64,000 nucleotides of DNA, from the NCBI RefSeq assembly GCF_003732275.1, contig NZ_MOBM01000038.1, positions 834,679 to 898,678 of the forward strand, given 5' to 3'. The notes under the pieces were generated by a model. It saw only the letters and a list, made by a program, of their open reading frames with translations, did not search any database and was not told the origin of the DNA. The position numbers were made by a program, and so were the translations under genes. Origin of the DNA: Pseudomonas frederiksbergensis (GTDB taxonomy: Bacteria; Pseudomonadota; Gammaproteobacteria; Pseudomonadales; Pseudomonadaceae). This document shows positions 1 to 8,702 of the stretch, piece by piece. Numbering within the stretch: position 1 is the first letter of the stretch; each line of letters starts with the position of its first letter.

Positions 1-128
1 GCGCTGCAATAAGTTTGAACTTTGTAACCGCAGGATCGCAGCAAGCTTTCAAGCGCTGTCCGGACCGAATCATCATCGTCGACGATGGCGATAATCATTG
101 AATTGCGTATTTGCGTATCTTGTTTCAT
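1..128 (-). CDS. FixJ-type response regulator, N-terminal part (cut by window edge)
   Basis: The visible 42 residues form the start of a receiver domain: a short leader, then the hydrophobic strand IIAIVDDDDSVRTALESLL with the acidic pocket at residues 17-20. The gene continues leftward out of the window, so its output domain is not seen. The spelling DDDDSVRTALESLLRSCGY is typical of FixJ/NarL regulators, which end in a LuxR helix-turn-helix. I chose the ATG at 128 because GAGGG lies just upstream; an internal ATG at 98 is the alternative. It lies near a large sensor kinase and a second FixJ-like regulator at 7840, so the three may form one signalling locus (inference). Confidence 0.8.
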   Translation of the reverse strand, partial: MKQDTQIRNSMIIAIVDDDDSVRTALESLLRSCGYKVQTYCS

Positions 129-427
129 TTGGGACCCTCGTGACAGCTTTGGCCGTTACTACAACATACGCCAACTTATAAGGGGTAGAAGTATACCAAT
201 GTATAGTCAGCTAAGACCAAGGTGTAGATGGTCTACCTGGAAGTTCGATGAAGTCACCCAGGTTGGTCTTGTGCTACTGGGTCGCAGTTCCGGGCATACC
301 CACGTACAAGGCTGCCCAACCAAGGGATACATCGGTTGAACCTAGGTACAAGTGACGTCTTGCTGTTGGCCTGCATAAGCTTGAACTCCCCTTACCCATG
401 CGGCCTTGCGCCTAGGCGGTGAACGTG
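129..427. other. Intergenic region between divergent regulators
   Basis: About 300 bases with no convincing gene. It should carry the promoters of the left response regulator and the LysR gene. One visible inverted repeat, ACCCAG (256-261) and CTGGGT (277-282) separated by 15 bases, could be an operator or a hairpin. The forward reading frame across 85-339 has no ribosome binding site or family resemblance and was not accepted. Confidence 0.5.
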
Positions 428-1363
428 ATGAACAGAAATGATCTGCGGCGTGCCGACATTAATCTGTTGATTGTCTTCGAAACAGTGATGTGCGAACGCA
501 ACGTTACCCGGGCCGCAGAGAAACTTTTCCTGTGTCAGGCCACTATCAGCAGCGCCCTCGGGCGACTGCGTTCGATGTTCAATGATCCGCTGTTCATCCG
601 CACTGGCAGGGTGATGGAGCCGACGGCGCGGGCAGAAGAAATTCATGCGCGGCTGACGCCAGCATTGGATGGCATTGCTGTCGCCTTGAGTTGTGCCCAG
701 ACGTTCGACCCACTCACCAGTGACGAGACCTTTCATATCGGACTCTCTGACGATGTCGAGTACGCGCTGCTTCCTCGTTTGATCAAGCACCTGCGGGACG
801 AGGCGCCAAACATCACACTGGTAGTGCGCAGAGTGGACCATCGGCAATTACCCCAATTGCTGACCTCGGGAGAGATTTCCGTGGGTATCAGCTTTGCGCA
901 AGAACTGCCTGCAAGTGCCCATTGCAAAAGCTTGCGAGCGATGCAACCCATGCTATTGCGCGCCGATTCGGCCCCCGGTTCCCTCGAGCTGGATGACTTT
1001 TGCAGGCGGCCTCATGTGGTTGTCTCTTCGATGGGAAATGTCATCGACGATGCCGACCATGCCCTGAGTCTGATCGGTCGGCAGCGCAGGGTAGTACTGG
1101 CTGTTCCGCAGTTCAGTGCCTTGCCCGCTTTGCTCGCCGGCAGCGACATGATTGCGATCGTACCGGACTACGTCGCCCGGGCCATGGCGCGAATGGAAGG
1201 GATGCGTGCCGACTTTGCGCCATTGGCGTTACCGGCGCCGGACTTGTCCATGGCTTGGCGCGGCGCGGCCCACAACGACCCTCGGGAACGCTGGTTGCGT
1301 TCGTGCTTCTGTCGCTATCTCGGTCAACATCAAGAGCAGCCCGCGCCTCTGGCCGTAGCGTGA
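428..1363 (+). CDS. LysR family transcriptional regulator
   Basis: About 311 residues. The N-terminal winged helix-turn-helix (about residues 7-65) reads RNVTRAAEKLFLCQATISSALGRLRSMFNDPLFIRTGR, typical of the LysR subgroup with the NDPLFIR signature. A periplasmic-binding-protein-like effector domain follows from about residue 90. ATG 428 is preferred over GTG 419 because AGGCGG sits at a suitable distance upstream. It points away from the left response regulator and precedes the large kinase gene by about 170 bases. Its target and ligand are unknown. The LF-LCQATIS recognition helix is slightly unusual: CQ replaces the common SQ. Confidence 0.9.
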   Translation: MNRNDLRRADINLLIVFETVMCERNVTRAAEKLFLCQATISSALGRLRSMFNDPLFIRTGRVMEPTARAEEIHARLTPALDGIAVALSCAQTFDPLTSDETFHIGLSDDVEYALLPRLIKHLRDEAPNITLVVRRVDHRQLPQLLTSGEISVGISFAQELPASAHCKSLRAMQPMLLRADSAPGSLELDDFCRRPHVVVSSMGNVIDDADHALSLIGRQRRVVLAVPQFSALPALLAGSDMIAIVPDYVARAMARMEGMRADFAPLALPAPDLSMAWRGAAHNDPRERWLRSCFCRYLGQHQEQPAPLAVA

Positions 1364-1532
1364 CCTTTGTGCTGACGGTGGGCTGGGTCAAATCTGAGTT
1401 CTAATGGTACTGGAAGCTGTTGTAGGCTATTGCGGCGGCATTGGCATGTGCGGCGCGACTCTGGATACAGCGTGACGGCAATGTGCGGCAGTCAAGAACC
1501 TACTTATTGTTCCCGCTCCGACGGATAACAAC

Positions 1533-4500
1533 ATGCAGATACTATGGAACGATGGTGAGCGTACCTTCTGTCGAGAGTTACGCTCGGGGGTGGAAGGCGA
1601 CCGCAATGTTCTAGTTGCACGACCCGCTGCTGAACAACCGCTTCCGGCTTGTCTTGGCCGTTTCGCCCACGAGTTTGGCCTGAAGGACGAACTGGATGGC
1701 TCCTGGGCTGTGCGTCCGCTTGAGATGGTGCGAGAAAGTGGGCAGATGTATCTGCTGCTGGAAGATACGGGCGGCACGCCGCTTGTGCAGTTGCTGGTTG
1801 CCCCCATGGAAACGCTAACTTTTCTGCGTCTTGCTATTAGCATCGCGCAGGCATTGGGAAAGCTCCACCAGCGCGGACTCGTCCATAAAGATATCAAGCC
1901 CTCCCATATTTTGGTGAACTGCTCCGACGGTCAGGCCCGGCTTACAGGGTTCGGCCTCGCCTCGTGGCTACCGCGTGAGCGACAGGCGCCTGAGACCATC
2001 GCCGGCACGCTCGCTTACATGGCACCTGAGCAGACCGGCAGGATGAATCGCTCGATCGATTTGCGCAGCGACCTCTATTCCTTCGGCGTCACGCTTTACC
2101 AGATGCTCACGGGCTCGCTGCCGTTTACGGCATCTGAGCCGATAGAGTGGGTGCACTGCCATATCGCCAAAAAACCGCAGCCACCGAGCGTGCGGGTCGA
2201 AACCGTCCCCGATGTACTTTCCCGGATTGTCATGAAGCTGCTCGCCAAGACCGCTGAGGAGCGCTACCAGACGGCTGCGAGTGTTGAACACGATCTGCGG
2301 CAATGCCTGGCAGACTGGGAGTCCTTGAGCCACATCAATGCCTTCGCGTTGGGCGAGCAAGGGACATCCGATCGGCTGATGATTCCCGAGAAACTCTACG
2401 GGCGCGAGCATGAGGTGAGTACCTTGATCGCCGCGTTCGATCGGATCATCGCAAGCAGCGCGCCGGAACTGATGTTGGTCACCGGCTATTCCGGTATTGG
2501 CAAATCCTCTGTGGTCAATGAGCTGCACAAAGCGCTGGTCCCGCCGCGAGGACTCTTCGCTACCGGCAAGTTCGATCAATACCGGCGCGATATTCCCTAT
2601 TCGACGCTGGTGCAGGCATTTCAAAGCCTGGTGCGCACGCTGCTGGGCAAGAACGACACTGAACTGGCGCAATGGCGTGACGCATTACAGAACGCACTGG
2701 ATGCCAACGCGGGGCTGATGACCGACCTCATTCCCGAACTGAAGCTCATCATTGGTGAGCCGCCACCGGTGCAGACACTTGAACCTCAACAGGCGCAACG
2801 CCGTTTCCTCCTGGTGTTCCGGCGCTTTATCGGTGTATTTGCCCGGGCGGAGCATCCGCTTGCCCTGTTTCTGGACGATCTGCAGTGGATCGACGCGGCA
2901 ACGCTCGACCTGCTGGAGGATCTGTTGACCAGCTCGGATGTGCGGCATCTGATGCTGGTAGGTGCCTACCGCACCAATGAAGTGAATGTCACGCATCCAT
3001 TAGCGGGCAAACTTCAGGCCATTCGGAACGCCGGGGGCAGGGTAGATGAAATCACTCTGGCGCCGCTCGCGAAGGGACACATTGAGCAGTTGATTGCGGA
3101 TGCGCTTCACGACGAGCTTGCGCACATCGAGCCCCTGGCGCAGTTGGTGCTGGACAAAACCGCCGGCAACCCGTTCTTCGTGATCCAGTTTCTGCAAACG
3201 CTCGCTGACGAACAGCTGCTGACCTTCGATCATCAAGCAAGGCAGTGGTGCTGGAGCCCGGAGCGCATCCATGCCAAGGGGTACACCGACAACATCGTGG
3301 ACCTGATGGTCGGCAAGCTGACCCGCTTACCGGCTGAAACGCAACTGGCATTACAGCAGCTTGCCTGTCTGGGGAACGTTGCCGGGACCACGACGCTTTC
3401 GACCGTTCTGGGCATCCCCCAGGCACAGATCCGCACGGTATTGTGGGAAGCCGTGCGCCAGGAGTTGGTTCAGCGGCTGGAAGGCGCTTATGGCTTTGTC
3501 CATGACCGTATTCATGAAGCGGCCTATTCACTGATCCCTAAGGATTCACGCGCCGAGGCTCATCTGCGAATCGGCCGGCTGCTCGCAGCGCAGACGCCCC
3601 TGCAAGGGCGGGAGGAGGCGATCTTTGACATCGTCGGCCAGCTCAACAGCGGCGCAGTGCTGCTCACCGATCAGGCCGAGCGGGAGCAATTGGCAGAGCT
3701 CAACCTGATGGCCGGCCAGCGTGCCAAGGCGTCAACGGCCTATGCCTCGGCGCTCAACTATCTCACCACGGGTGCGCAGCTGTTGGACGACAGCTGTTGG
3801 GCGCGTCTGCATGGGTTGATGTTCGCGCTGGAGTTGAACCGGGCCGAATGCGAGATGCTGACTGGACAGTTATCGGTCGCGGACAAACGCCTGGCGGCGC
3901 TTTCGGATCGCGCCATGACGACGATCGAACGAGCCAATGTCGTGTGTCTGCAAATGGATGACTACCTGCTCCTGGATCGGAGCGATGGCGCGGTCGCTGC
4001 TTGTCTCGCCTATCTGCGGCATGTGGGTATCGAGTGGTCAGCCCATCCGAGCGACGATGAAGTGCGCCAGGAGTACGACCATATCTGGTCGTTACTGGGC
4101 GATCGGGCAATCGAGGAGCTCATTGATTTGCCATTGATGGAGGACGCAGCTTCCCTCATGACCGTCAGCGCGCTGGGCAAGCTCTTCCCGCCTGCCTTGC
4201 AGACGGATGCGAACCTGACGGACCTGTTGATCTGCAAGGCGATCAGCCTGAGCCTCGAAGGGGGCAACTGCGATGCCTCATGTGTGCATTACGCCAATGC
4301 ATTCAGAGTCGCCGGACGGCGTTTCGGCGATTACGAGGCAGGATTCCGATTCGGCCAGCTCGGCTGCGAACTCGTTGAACAGCGAGGCCTGAAGCGATTC
4401 GAAGCCAGTACCTATCTTTGTTTCTCGAATTTTTCCGTGCGCTGGATGAAGCCCGTAGAGCAATGCCGCGACCTGCTGCACCGCTCATTTGCTGCGGCGA

Positions 4501-6056
4501 ACCGGATTGGTGACTTGCCATATGGTGCTTACGCGGGCAATAGCCTCACCTCCGACGCTCTCTTCGCCGGCGAGCCATTGTCCGAGGTACAGGACGAAGC
4601 CGAACGTGGCCTGGCTTACGCCAGGAAGGTGCGGTTCGGGCTGGTCACCGATTTCATTGGCACACAACTGGCGCTGATCCGGATGCTCCGGGGCTCGACG
4701 CCAGTATTCGGTTGTTTTGATGATGGACAGTTTGACGAGCCAGGCACCGAAGCCCACCTGTCCAGCAATCCGGACCTGGCATTGGCCGAGTGCTGGTACT
4801 GGGTCCGCAAATTACAGGCATGCTACATGGCCGACGACCCCAGGGCGGCCATGCAAGCCGCCGCAAAGGCACAGCAGTTGCTATGGACGTCATATTTGTT
4901 CTTCGAGGAGGCTGAGTTTTACTTCTATGACGCACTGGCTCGTGCCCGATGGTGCGACAGTGTCCCGGTGGACGAACGTGCGCAGCACTTGATCGCAATG
5001 GCGACGGATCACCGGCAACTCCAGATCTGGGCTGAACAGTGTCCAGAGAATTTCGCGAGCCGGGCCGCGCTGGTCGACGCCGAGATCGCCCGCGTCGAAG
5101 GGCGCATGATCGAGGCTGAGTTGCTTTACGAACAAGCCGTCCACTCGGCGCAGAAGAGCGGTTTCGTCCATATCGAAGCGCTTGCCAACGAACTGGCGTC
5201 TCGCTTCTATGCGGCCCGCGGTCTTGGGAAAGTAGCCCGCGTTTACTTGCAAGACGCTCGCTACGGCTACCTGCGCTGGGGCGCTGATGGCAAGGTGCGG
5301 CAGCTTGAGGCGCGGTATCCGTTGCTGAGGGCCGAAGAGCAAACGCTCGGCCCGACAACTACGATGGCCGCACCGGTCGAACACCTCGATCTGGCCACCG
5401 TGATAAAGGTCTCGCAGGCCGTGTCGGGAGAAATCGTCCTGGAAAAACTCATCGACATGATCATGCGCACAGCCATCGAACAGGCCGGTGCCGAACGAGG
5501 CGTGTTGATTCTGTCGGACACTGGTGAACACCGCATAGCAGCGCAAGTGACCACTGGCAGCCATTCGATGCAGTTGCGCGATGAGCCGATGACTTCGGCG
5601 CTGCTGCCGGAGTCACTTCTCTACCATGTCCTGCGCACGGGTGAGAGTGTTTTTCTTGATGATGCCCTGACCGAGGCCCCGTTTGCCGAAGACCCCTATA
5701 TACGTCGGCACCACGTCCGATCGGTTCTCTGCCTGCCGTTGATGAACCAGGCCAAACTGACCGGTGCGCTCTACCTCGAAAACAATCTGACCGCCCGTGT
5801 GTTCAGCCCATCCCGGATTGCCGTGTTGAAACTGGTGGCCTCACAGGCTGCTATTTCGCTGGAAAATGCCCGTTTGTACCGCGAGGTCGCGGAGCGCGAA
5901 GGGAAGATTCGGCGTCTCGTAGACGCCAACATCATCGGGATCCTCGTCTGGAACGCCGACGGTGATATCGTCGAGGCCAATGATGCATTTCTTCGCATGG
6001 TCGGATACGACGGGCTGTCTGCGCTGGAGAGATCTGACAACACCGGAATTTCATGA
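1533..6056 (+). CDS. Giant Ser/Thr kinase-like / ATPase / GAF / PAS signalling protein, frameshifted before its histidine kinase
   Basis: 1507 residues before a premature stop. Domains in order: protein-kinase-like fold (about 1-270) with HKDIKP at 118-123 and APE at 164-166; AAA-type ATPase with Walker A GYSGIGKS at 318-325 and a Walker B LALFLDDLQWID further on; a long helical region; GAF (about 1290-1460); and the start of a PAS domain. In this family a PAS remainder and a histidine kinase normally follow in the same chain. Here they lie in the +1 frame as the next entry. The kinase domain lacks the usual DFG aspartate (GFG at 139-141) and an obvious VAIK lysine, so phosphotransfer by it is doubtful. 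Flanking FixJ-type regulators are plausible partners (inference). Confidence 0.85.
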   Translation: MQILWNDGERTFCRELRSGVEGDRNVLVARPAAEQPLPACLGRFAHEFGLKDELDGSWAVRPLEMVRESGQMYLLLEDTGGTPLVQLLVAPMETLTFLRLAISIAQALGKLHQRGLVHKDIKPSHILVNCSDGQARLTGFGLASWLPRERQAPETIAGTLAYMAPEQTGRMNRSIDLRSDLYSFGVTLYQMLTGSLPFTASEPIEWVHCHIAKKPQPPSVRVETVPDVLSRIVMKLLAKTAEERYQTAASVEHDLRQCLADWESLSHINAFALGEQGTSDRLMIPEKLYGREHEVSTLIAAFDRIIASSAPELMLVTGYSGIGKSSVVNELHKALVPPRGLFATGKFDQYRRDIPYSTLVQAFQSLVRTLLGKNDTELAQWRDALQNALDANAGLMTDLIPELKLIIGEPPPVQTLEPQQAQRRFLLVFRRFIGVFARAEHPLALFLDDLQWIDAATLDLLEDLLTSSDVRHLMLVGAYRTNEVNVTHPLAGKLQAIRNAGGRVDEITLAPLAKGHIEQLIADALHDELAHIEPLAQLVLDKTAGNPFFVIQFLQTLADEQLLTFDHQARQWCWSPERIHAKGYTDNIVDLMVGKLTRLPAETQLALQQLACLGNVAGTTTLSTVLGIPQAQIRTVLWEAVRQELVQRLEGAYGFVHDRIHEAAYSLIPKDSRAEAHLRIGRLLAAQTPLQGREEAIFDIVGQLNSGAVLLTDQAEREQLAELNLMAGQRAKASTAYASALNYLTTGAQLLDDSCWARLHGLMFALELNRAECEMLTGQLSVADKRLAALSDRAMTTIERANVVCLQMDDYLLLDRSDGAVAACLAYLRHVGIEWSAHPSDDEVRQEYDHIWSLLGDRAIEELIDLPLMEDAASLMTVSALGKLFPPALQTDANLTDLLICKAISLSLEGGNCDASCVHYANAFRVAGRRFGDYEAGFRFGQLGCELVEQRGLKRFEASTYLCFSNFSVRWMKPVEQCRDLLHRSFAAANRIGDLPYGAYAGNSLTSDALFAGEPLSEVQDEAERGLAYARKVRFGLVTDFIGTQLALIRMLRGSTPVFGCFDDGQFDEPGTEAHLSSNPDLALAECWYWVRKLQACYMADDPRAAMQAAAKAQQLLWTSYLFFEEAEFYFYDALARARWCDSVPVDERAQHLIAMATDHRQLQIWAEQCPENFASRAALVDAEIARVEGRMIEAELLYEQAVHSAQKSGFVHIEALANELASRFYAARGLGKVARVYLQDARYGYLRWGADGKVRQLEARYPLLRAEEQTLGPTTTMAAPVEHLDLATVIKVSQAVSGEIVLEKLIDMIMRTAIEQAGAERGVLILSDTGEHRIAAQVTTGSHSMQLRDEPMTSALLPESLLYHVLRTGESVFLDDALTEAPFAEDPYIRRHHVRSVLCLPLMNQAKLTGALYLENNLTARVFSPSRIAVLKLVASQAAISLENARLYREVAEREGKIRRLVDANIIGILVWNADGDIVEANDAFLRMVGYDGLSALERSDNTGIS

Positions 6057-6987
6057 ACTCAGCGAGCACTTTTTGGCGCAAGCCGTGCGGACCGGCTATG
6101 CCCAACCCCACGAGAAGGAATATTTCAGAAAGGATGGTAGTCGCCTGCCGGTGATTGTCGGTTTGGCGATGTTCGAAGCCAGCAGCAAGGAGGGGGTCGC
6201 TTTCGTGCTGGATCTGACCGAGCGCAAACAGGCGGAAGAAAAAATCCGCGAAAGCGAACGACGCTATCGCGAGGTGCAAACGGAGTTGGCCCACGCGAAC
6301 CGCGTCGCGACCATGGGGCAGCTTGTCGCCTCGATTGCTCACGAAGTCAATCAGCCGATTGCAGCGGCCATCCTCAATGCCAACGCCGCGCTGCGCTGGC
6401 TAAACATCCAGCCGCCGGAGATCGAAGAGGTCCGCAAAGTACTTGGCAGTCTCATCATGGATGCCAATCGAGCAGCCGATGTATTGGGTCGAATTCGTCG
6501 ACATATCCGCAAGGCACCCCCGCAAAAGGGGGCGGTGGACATCAGCGCGGCAATTCGCGAGATGATCGAGTTCACCCGTGGCCAGATCATGAAGAGTGGG
6601 GCCTTGATTCGGACTCAACTCAAAGACGGTTTGCCATTTATCGAAGGCGACCGCGTTGAACTGCAACAGGTGCTGCTCAACTTGATCATGAATGCGCTCG
6701 AGGCCATGAATGGTGTGAGCGAGGGTGAACGCCAATTGCACATCAGCGCTCTGTTAAATGACGCCGGCTGTGTGCTCGTCAGTGTGAGCGATTCGGGGCC
6801 AGGGTTTGCCTCGGAAAACACCGAGCAAATTTTTGCTTCTTTCTACACCACCAAGCCCACCGGATTGGGGATGGGGTTGTCCATTTGTCGCTCGATCATC
6901 GAGGCACATGGCGGCCACTTGTGGGCAAGCGTCAACCGGCCCCGCGGTGCTACCGTTCAATTCACCCTGCCTGTCGAGCATCATTGA
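5980..6987 (+). CDS. PAS C-terminus and histidine kinase module, detached by frameshift
   Basis: This is the continuation of the giant sensor kinase in a shifted frame. It begins in the PAS domain (reading GCLRWRDLTTPEFHEL soon after the break), then has a coiled linker and a HisKA box ATMGQLVASIAHEVNQPIAA with the phospho-acceptor histidine. An HATPase domain follows with N box NLIMNALEAM, G1 DSGPGF and G2 TGLGMGLSICRSI. No good ribosome binding site precedes any of its ATG or GTG codons (GTG 5962, ATG 5980 and 5983), so independent translation is uncertain. The upstream protein reaches GYD at about 6020 and this frame resumes at GCLRW with several expected PAS residues missing, which suggests an out-of-frame deletion. 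Confidence 0.75.
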   Translation: MMHFFAWSDTTGCLRWRDLTTPEFHELSEHFLAQAVRTGYAQPHEKEYFRKDGSRLPVIVGLAMFEASSKEGVAFVLDLTERKQAEEKIRESERRYREVQTELAHANRVATMGQLVASIAHEVNQPIAAAILNANAALRWLNIQPPEIEEVRKVLGSLIMDANRAADVLGRIRRHIRKAPPQKGAVDISAAIREMIEFTRGQIMKSGALIRTQLKDGLPFIEGDRVELQQVLLNLIMNALEAMNGVSEGERQLHISALLNDAGCVLVSVSDSGPGFASENTEQIFASFYTTKPTGLGMGLSICRSIIEAHGGHLWASVNRPRGATVQFTLPVEHH

Positions 6988-7299
6988 ATCTACTGCACTC
7001 TGGTCGCCTGCAACCAGGTGCTCGGTTTAATACTTAGGTTTAGGGGAGGTATATTAATGGTCACTTAAATTAATCCTGTGTACAAATGAAGCTTCGCAGC
7101 CCTGGCGATATATTACATGACAAGGGTCTGCGGAGAATTTGTCGTGAATACTCTAGCTATCAAGTTGATAAGTGGATTTTCATCGCTTCGATCAGCAATC
7201 GTTTTTTGTCTGACGATAATGGCAATAGACCTCGCTGGTTATTTGAAGGCGCTGATGCTCGAGCGCTGCAATGGTAGTAAGTCGCCAAGAAGATCCTTC
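6988..7299. other. AT-rich intergenic stretch
   Basis: Richer in A and T than its neighbours. It contains a strong Shine-Dalgarno-like GGGGAGG at about 7043-7049, followed seven bases later by ATG 7057, but that frame stops after three codons. An in-frame upstream extension of the LRAT-like gene to ATG 7117 exists. It lacks a ribosome binding site and resembles no known domain, so I left it out of the gene call. Confidence 0.4.
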
Positions 7300-7734
7300 A
7301 TGTTTCCATTGGAGTTAGTGCATGTCGAAAAGGATGCAGTTAATTTGCCAATAGGTTCGCACCTGATTAGCCCGCGCAAATTTTATGTGCATCATGGCAT
7401 ATACCTTGGGTGTGGAGACGTCGCTCATTACTCTGGATTTAGCAGTTCACTCAAACCAGGTCCCATCGAAGTGACTGACCTTGAAAGCTTCGCACGTGGC
7501 AAGCCAGTCTGGTTGATACGGGAATCGTGTGAATATTCAAGCGATGAAATTGTCAGCCGTGCGCGCTCTAGAATGGGTGAAAGTCAATACAGGATTCTGT
7601 CCAATAACTGCGAGCATTTTTGCAACTGGTGCATTAGTGGGAGAAGTTGTAGTGTCCAGGTCAGGGCGTTTCTACATTGCCCACGTTATCTGCTTTCTTT
7701 TATTTCAGCGCTGGAGCTGTATTTTATTGCATGA
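7300..7734 (+). CDS. LRAT (lecithin retinol acyltransferase)-like family protein
   Basis: 144 residues from ATG 7300. It carries the hallmarks of the LRAT/NlpC-P60 thiol fold: FYVHHGIYLG (residues 28-37, catalytic histidine region), a downstream HY, and NNCEHFCNW (102-110) with the likely nucleophile Cys104. The C-terminus is hydrophobic and could be a membrane anchor. Eukaryotic relatives move acyl chains between lipids; the role of bacterial members is mostly unknown. The start is uncertain: the frame is open to ATG 7117, and GTG 7318 follows GGAG closely. The low GC content contrasts with flanking genes and suggests recent acquisition. The number of cysteines is high for a cytosolic Pseudomonas protein. 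Confidence 0.7.
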   Translation: MFPLELVHVEKDAVNLPIGSHLISPRKFYVHHGIYLGCGDVAHYSGFSSSLKPGPIEVTDLESFARGKPVWLIRESCEYSSDEIVSRARSRMGESQYRILSNNCEHFCNWCISGRSCSVQVRAFLHCPRYLLSFISALELYFIA

Positions 7735-7839
7735 CTTTTCCCGGTCTTTCCGGGTAGTTGTAATCGTGCTTGTGCGCGCTAACGCAAAATAAAGTGTTGT
7801 GCTAGACTTTTTCCTTCAACCAACCAAAGAGGGCTGTGC

Positions 7840-8493
7840 ATGAACGGAAATCCACCATCCAATGAGCAAGGCAGTAAAGGTTCTATGGTGTTCGTGGTGG
7901 ATGACGATGCTTCCATGCGCGACGCATTAAGCAATCTTTTACGCTCTGCCGGTATACAAGTCGAGACGTTCGCATCCACTGCGGAGTTTCTTCAACAGCC
8001 AAAGACAGAGGGTGCAAGCTGTTTGATCCTTGATGTACGACTTCAAGGTAACAGTGGTCTTGAGTTTCAAAGCCAGTTAGCTAAATCCAATGCCAATATT
8101 CCGATTATTTTCATCACTGGGCATGGGGACATCGAAATGTCCGTCAAGGCGATGAAAGCCGGCGCGGTGGATTTTTTGGCAAAACCGTTCCGTGAACAGG
8201 ACCTTCTGGATGCGGTGTCTGCCGCACTGCAGGCAGATGTCAAACGCCGGCAATTTGAGCAGCAGTTTTCAGATCTGCATGCCCACTATCAGACGCTGAC
8301 AGTTCGTGAGAAAGAGGTAATGGCCCTTGCAGTCAAAGGTCTGATGAATAAACAGATTGCAGGGCAGATGAATCTGAGCGAGATCACCGTGAAAATTCAC
8401 CGCGGGCATGCAATGAAAAAAATGCACGCAAAGTCGTTTGCTGATTTGGTTCGAATGGCAGAGTCATTAGGGGTGTCGAGATCGATCCCATAA
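7840..8493 (+). CDS. FixJ/NarL-type response regulator
   Basis: 217 residues. The receiver domain (about 16-130) has the acidic pair at 21-22, phospho-acceptor Asp65 in LILDVRL, Thr93 in FITGHGD and Lys115 in LAKPFRE. A LuxR-type helix-turn-helix fills the C-terminus: LTVREKEVMALAVKGLMNKQIA, then LSEITVKIHRGHAMKKM. AGAGGG upstream supports the ATG. It sits downstream of the broken sensor kinase and is the natural candidate for its phosphorelay partner, though an LRAT-like gene lies between them. Confidence in the family is high; its target genes are unknown. Confidence 0.92.
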   Translation: MNGNPPSNEQGSKGSMVFVVDDDASMRDALSNLLRSAGIQVETFASTAEFLQQPKTEGASCLILDVRLQGNSGLEFQSQLAKSNANIPIIFITGHGDIEMSVKAMKAGAVDFLAKPFREQDLLDAVSAALQADVKRRQFEQQFSDLHAHYQTLTVREKEVMALAVKGLMNKQIAGQMNLSEITVKIHRGHAMKKMHAKSFADLVRMAESLGVSRSIP

Positions 8494-8521
8494 GCCCTTC
8501 GATAAAGGTAATGCGGGTCAT

Positions 8522-8702
8522 GTAGGCATGACTCCTCAGTCATGCCTACCTTTGTGGCGAGCGAGCTTGCTCGCGCTGGGCTGCGTAGCGGCCCCAAAAA
8601 TCTGACAACCATTGCCGATTTTTTGTGAGTGCTACGCACTCAAGCGGGAGCAAGCTCCCTCGCCACAAGTTTCTCACTGACTCAAGACTCTCTTAAGTGA
8701 AC
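8522..8702. repeat. MITE/REP composite element, copy 1
   Basis: It contains two oppositely oriented REP palindromes (TGTGGCGAGCGAGC and its partner ending CCCTCGCCACA) around a core including GGGGCCGCTACGCAGCCCAGC in reverse. The right end, CTTAAGTGAAC at 8692-8702, matches the terminal repeat of the copy at 33713-33910. The left end instead carries a 12-bp-stem hairpin, GTAGGCATGACT with AGTCATGCCTAC (8522-8549). The right end overlaps the last codons of the grpB-like gene. Confidence 0.8.

Noticed and set aside
8522..8549. Hairpin after the FixJ-type gene as a terminator
   Set aside because: The stem is good but no T run follows, and the sequence is part of a repeated element.
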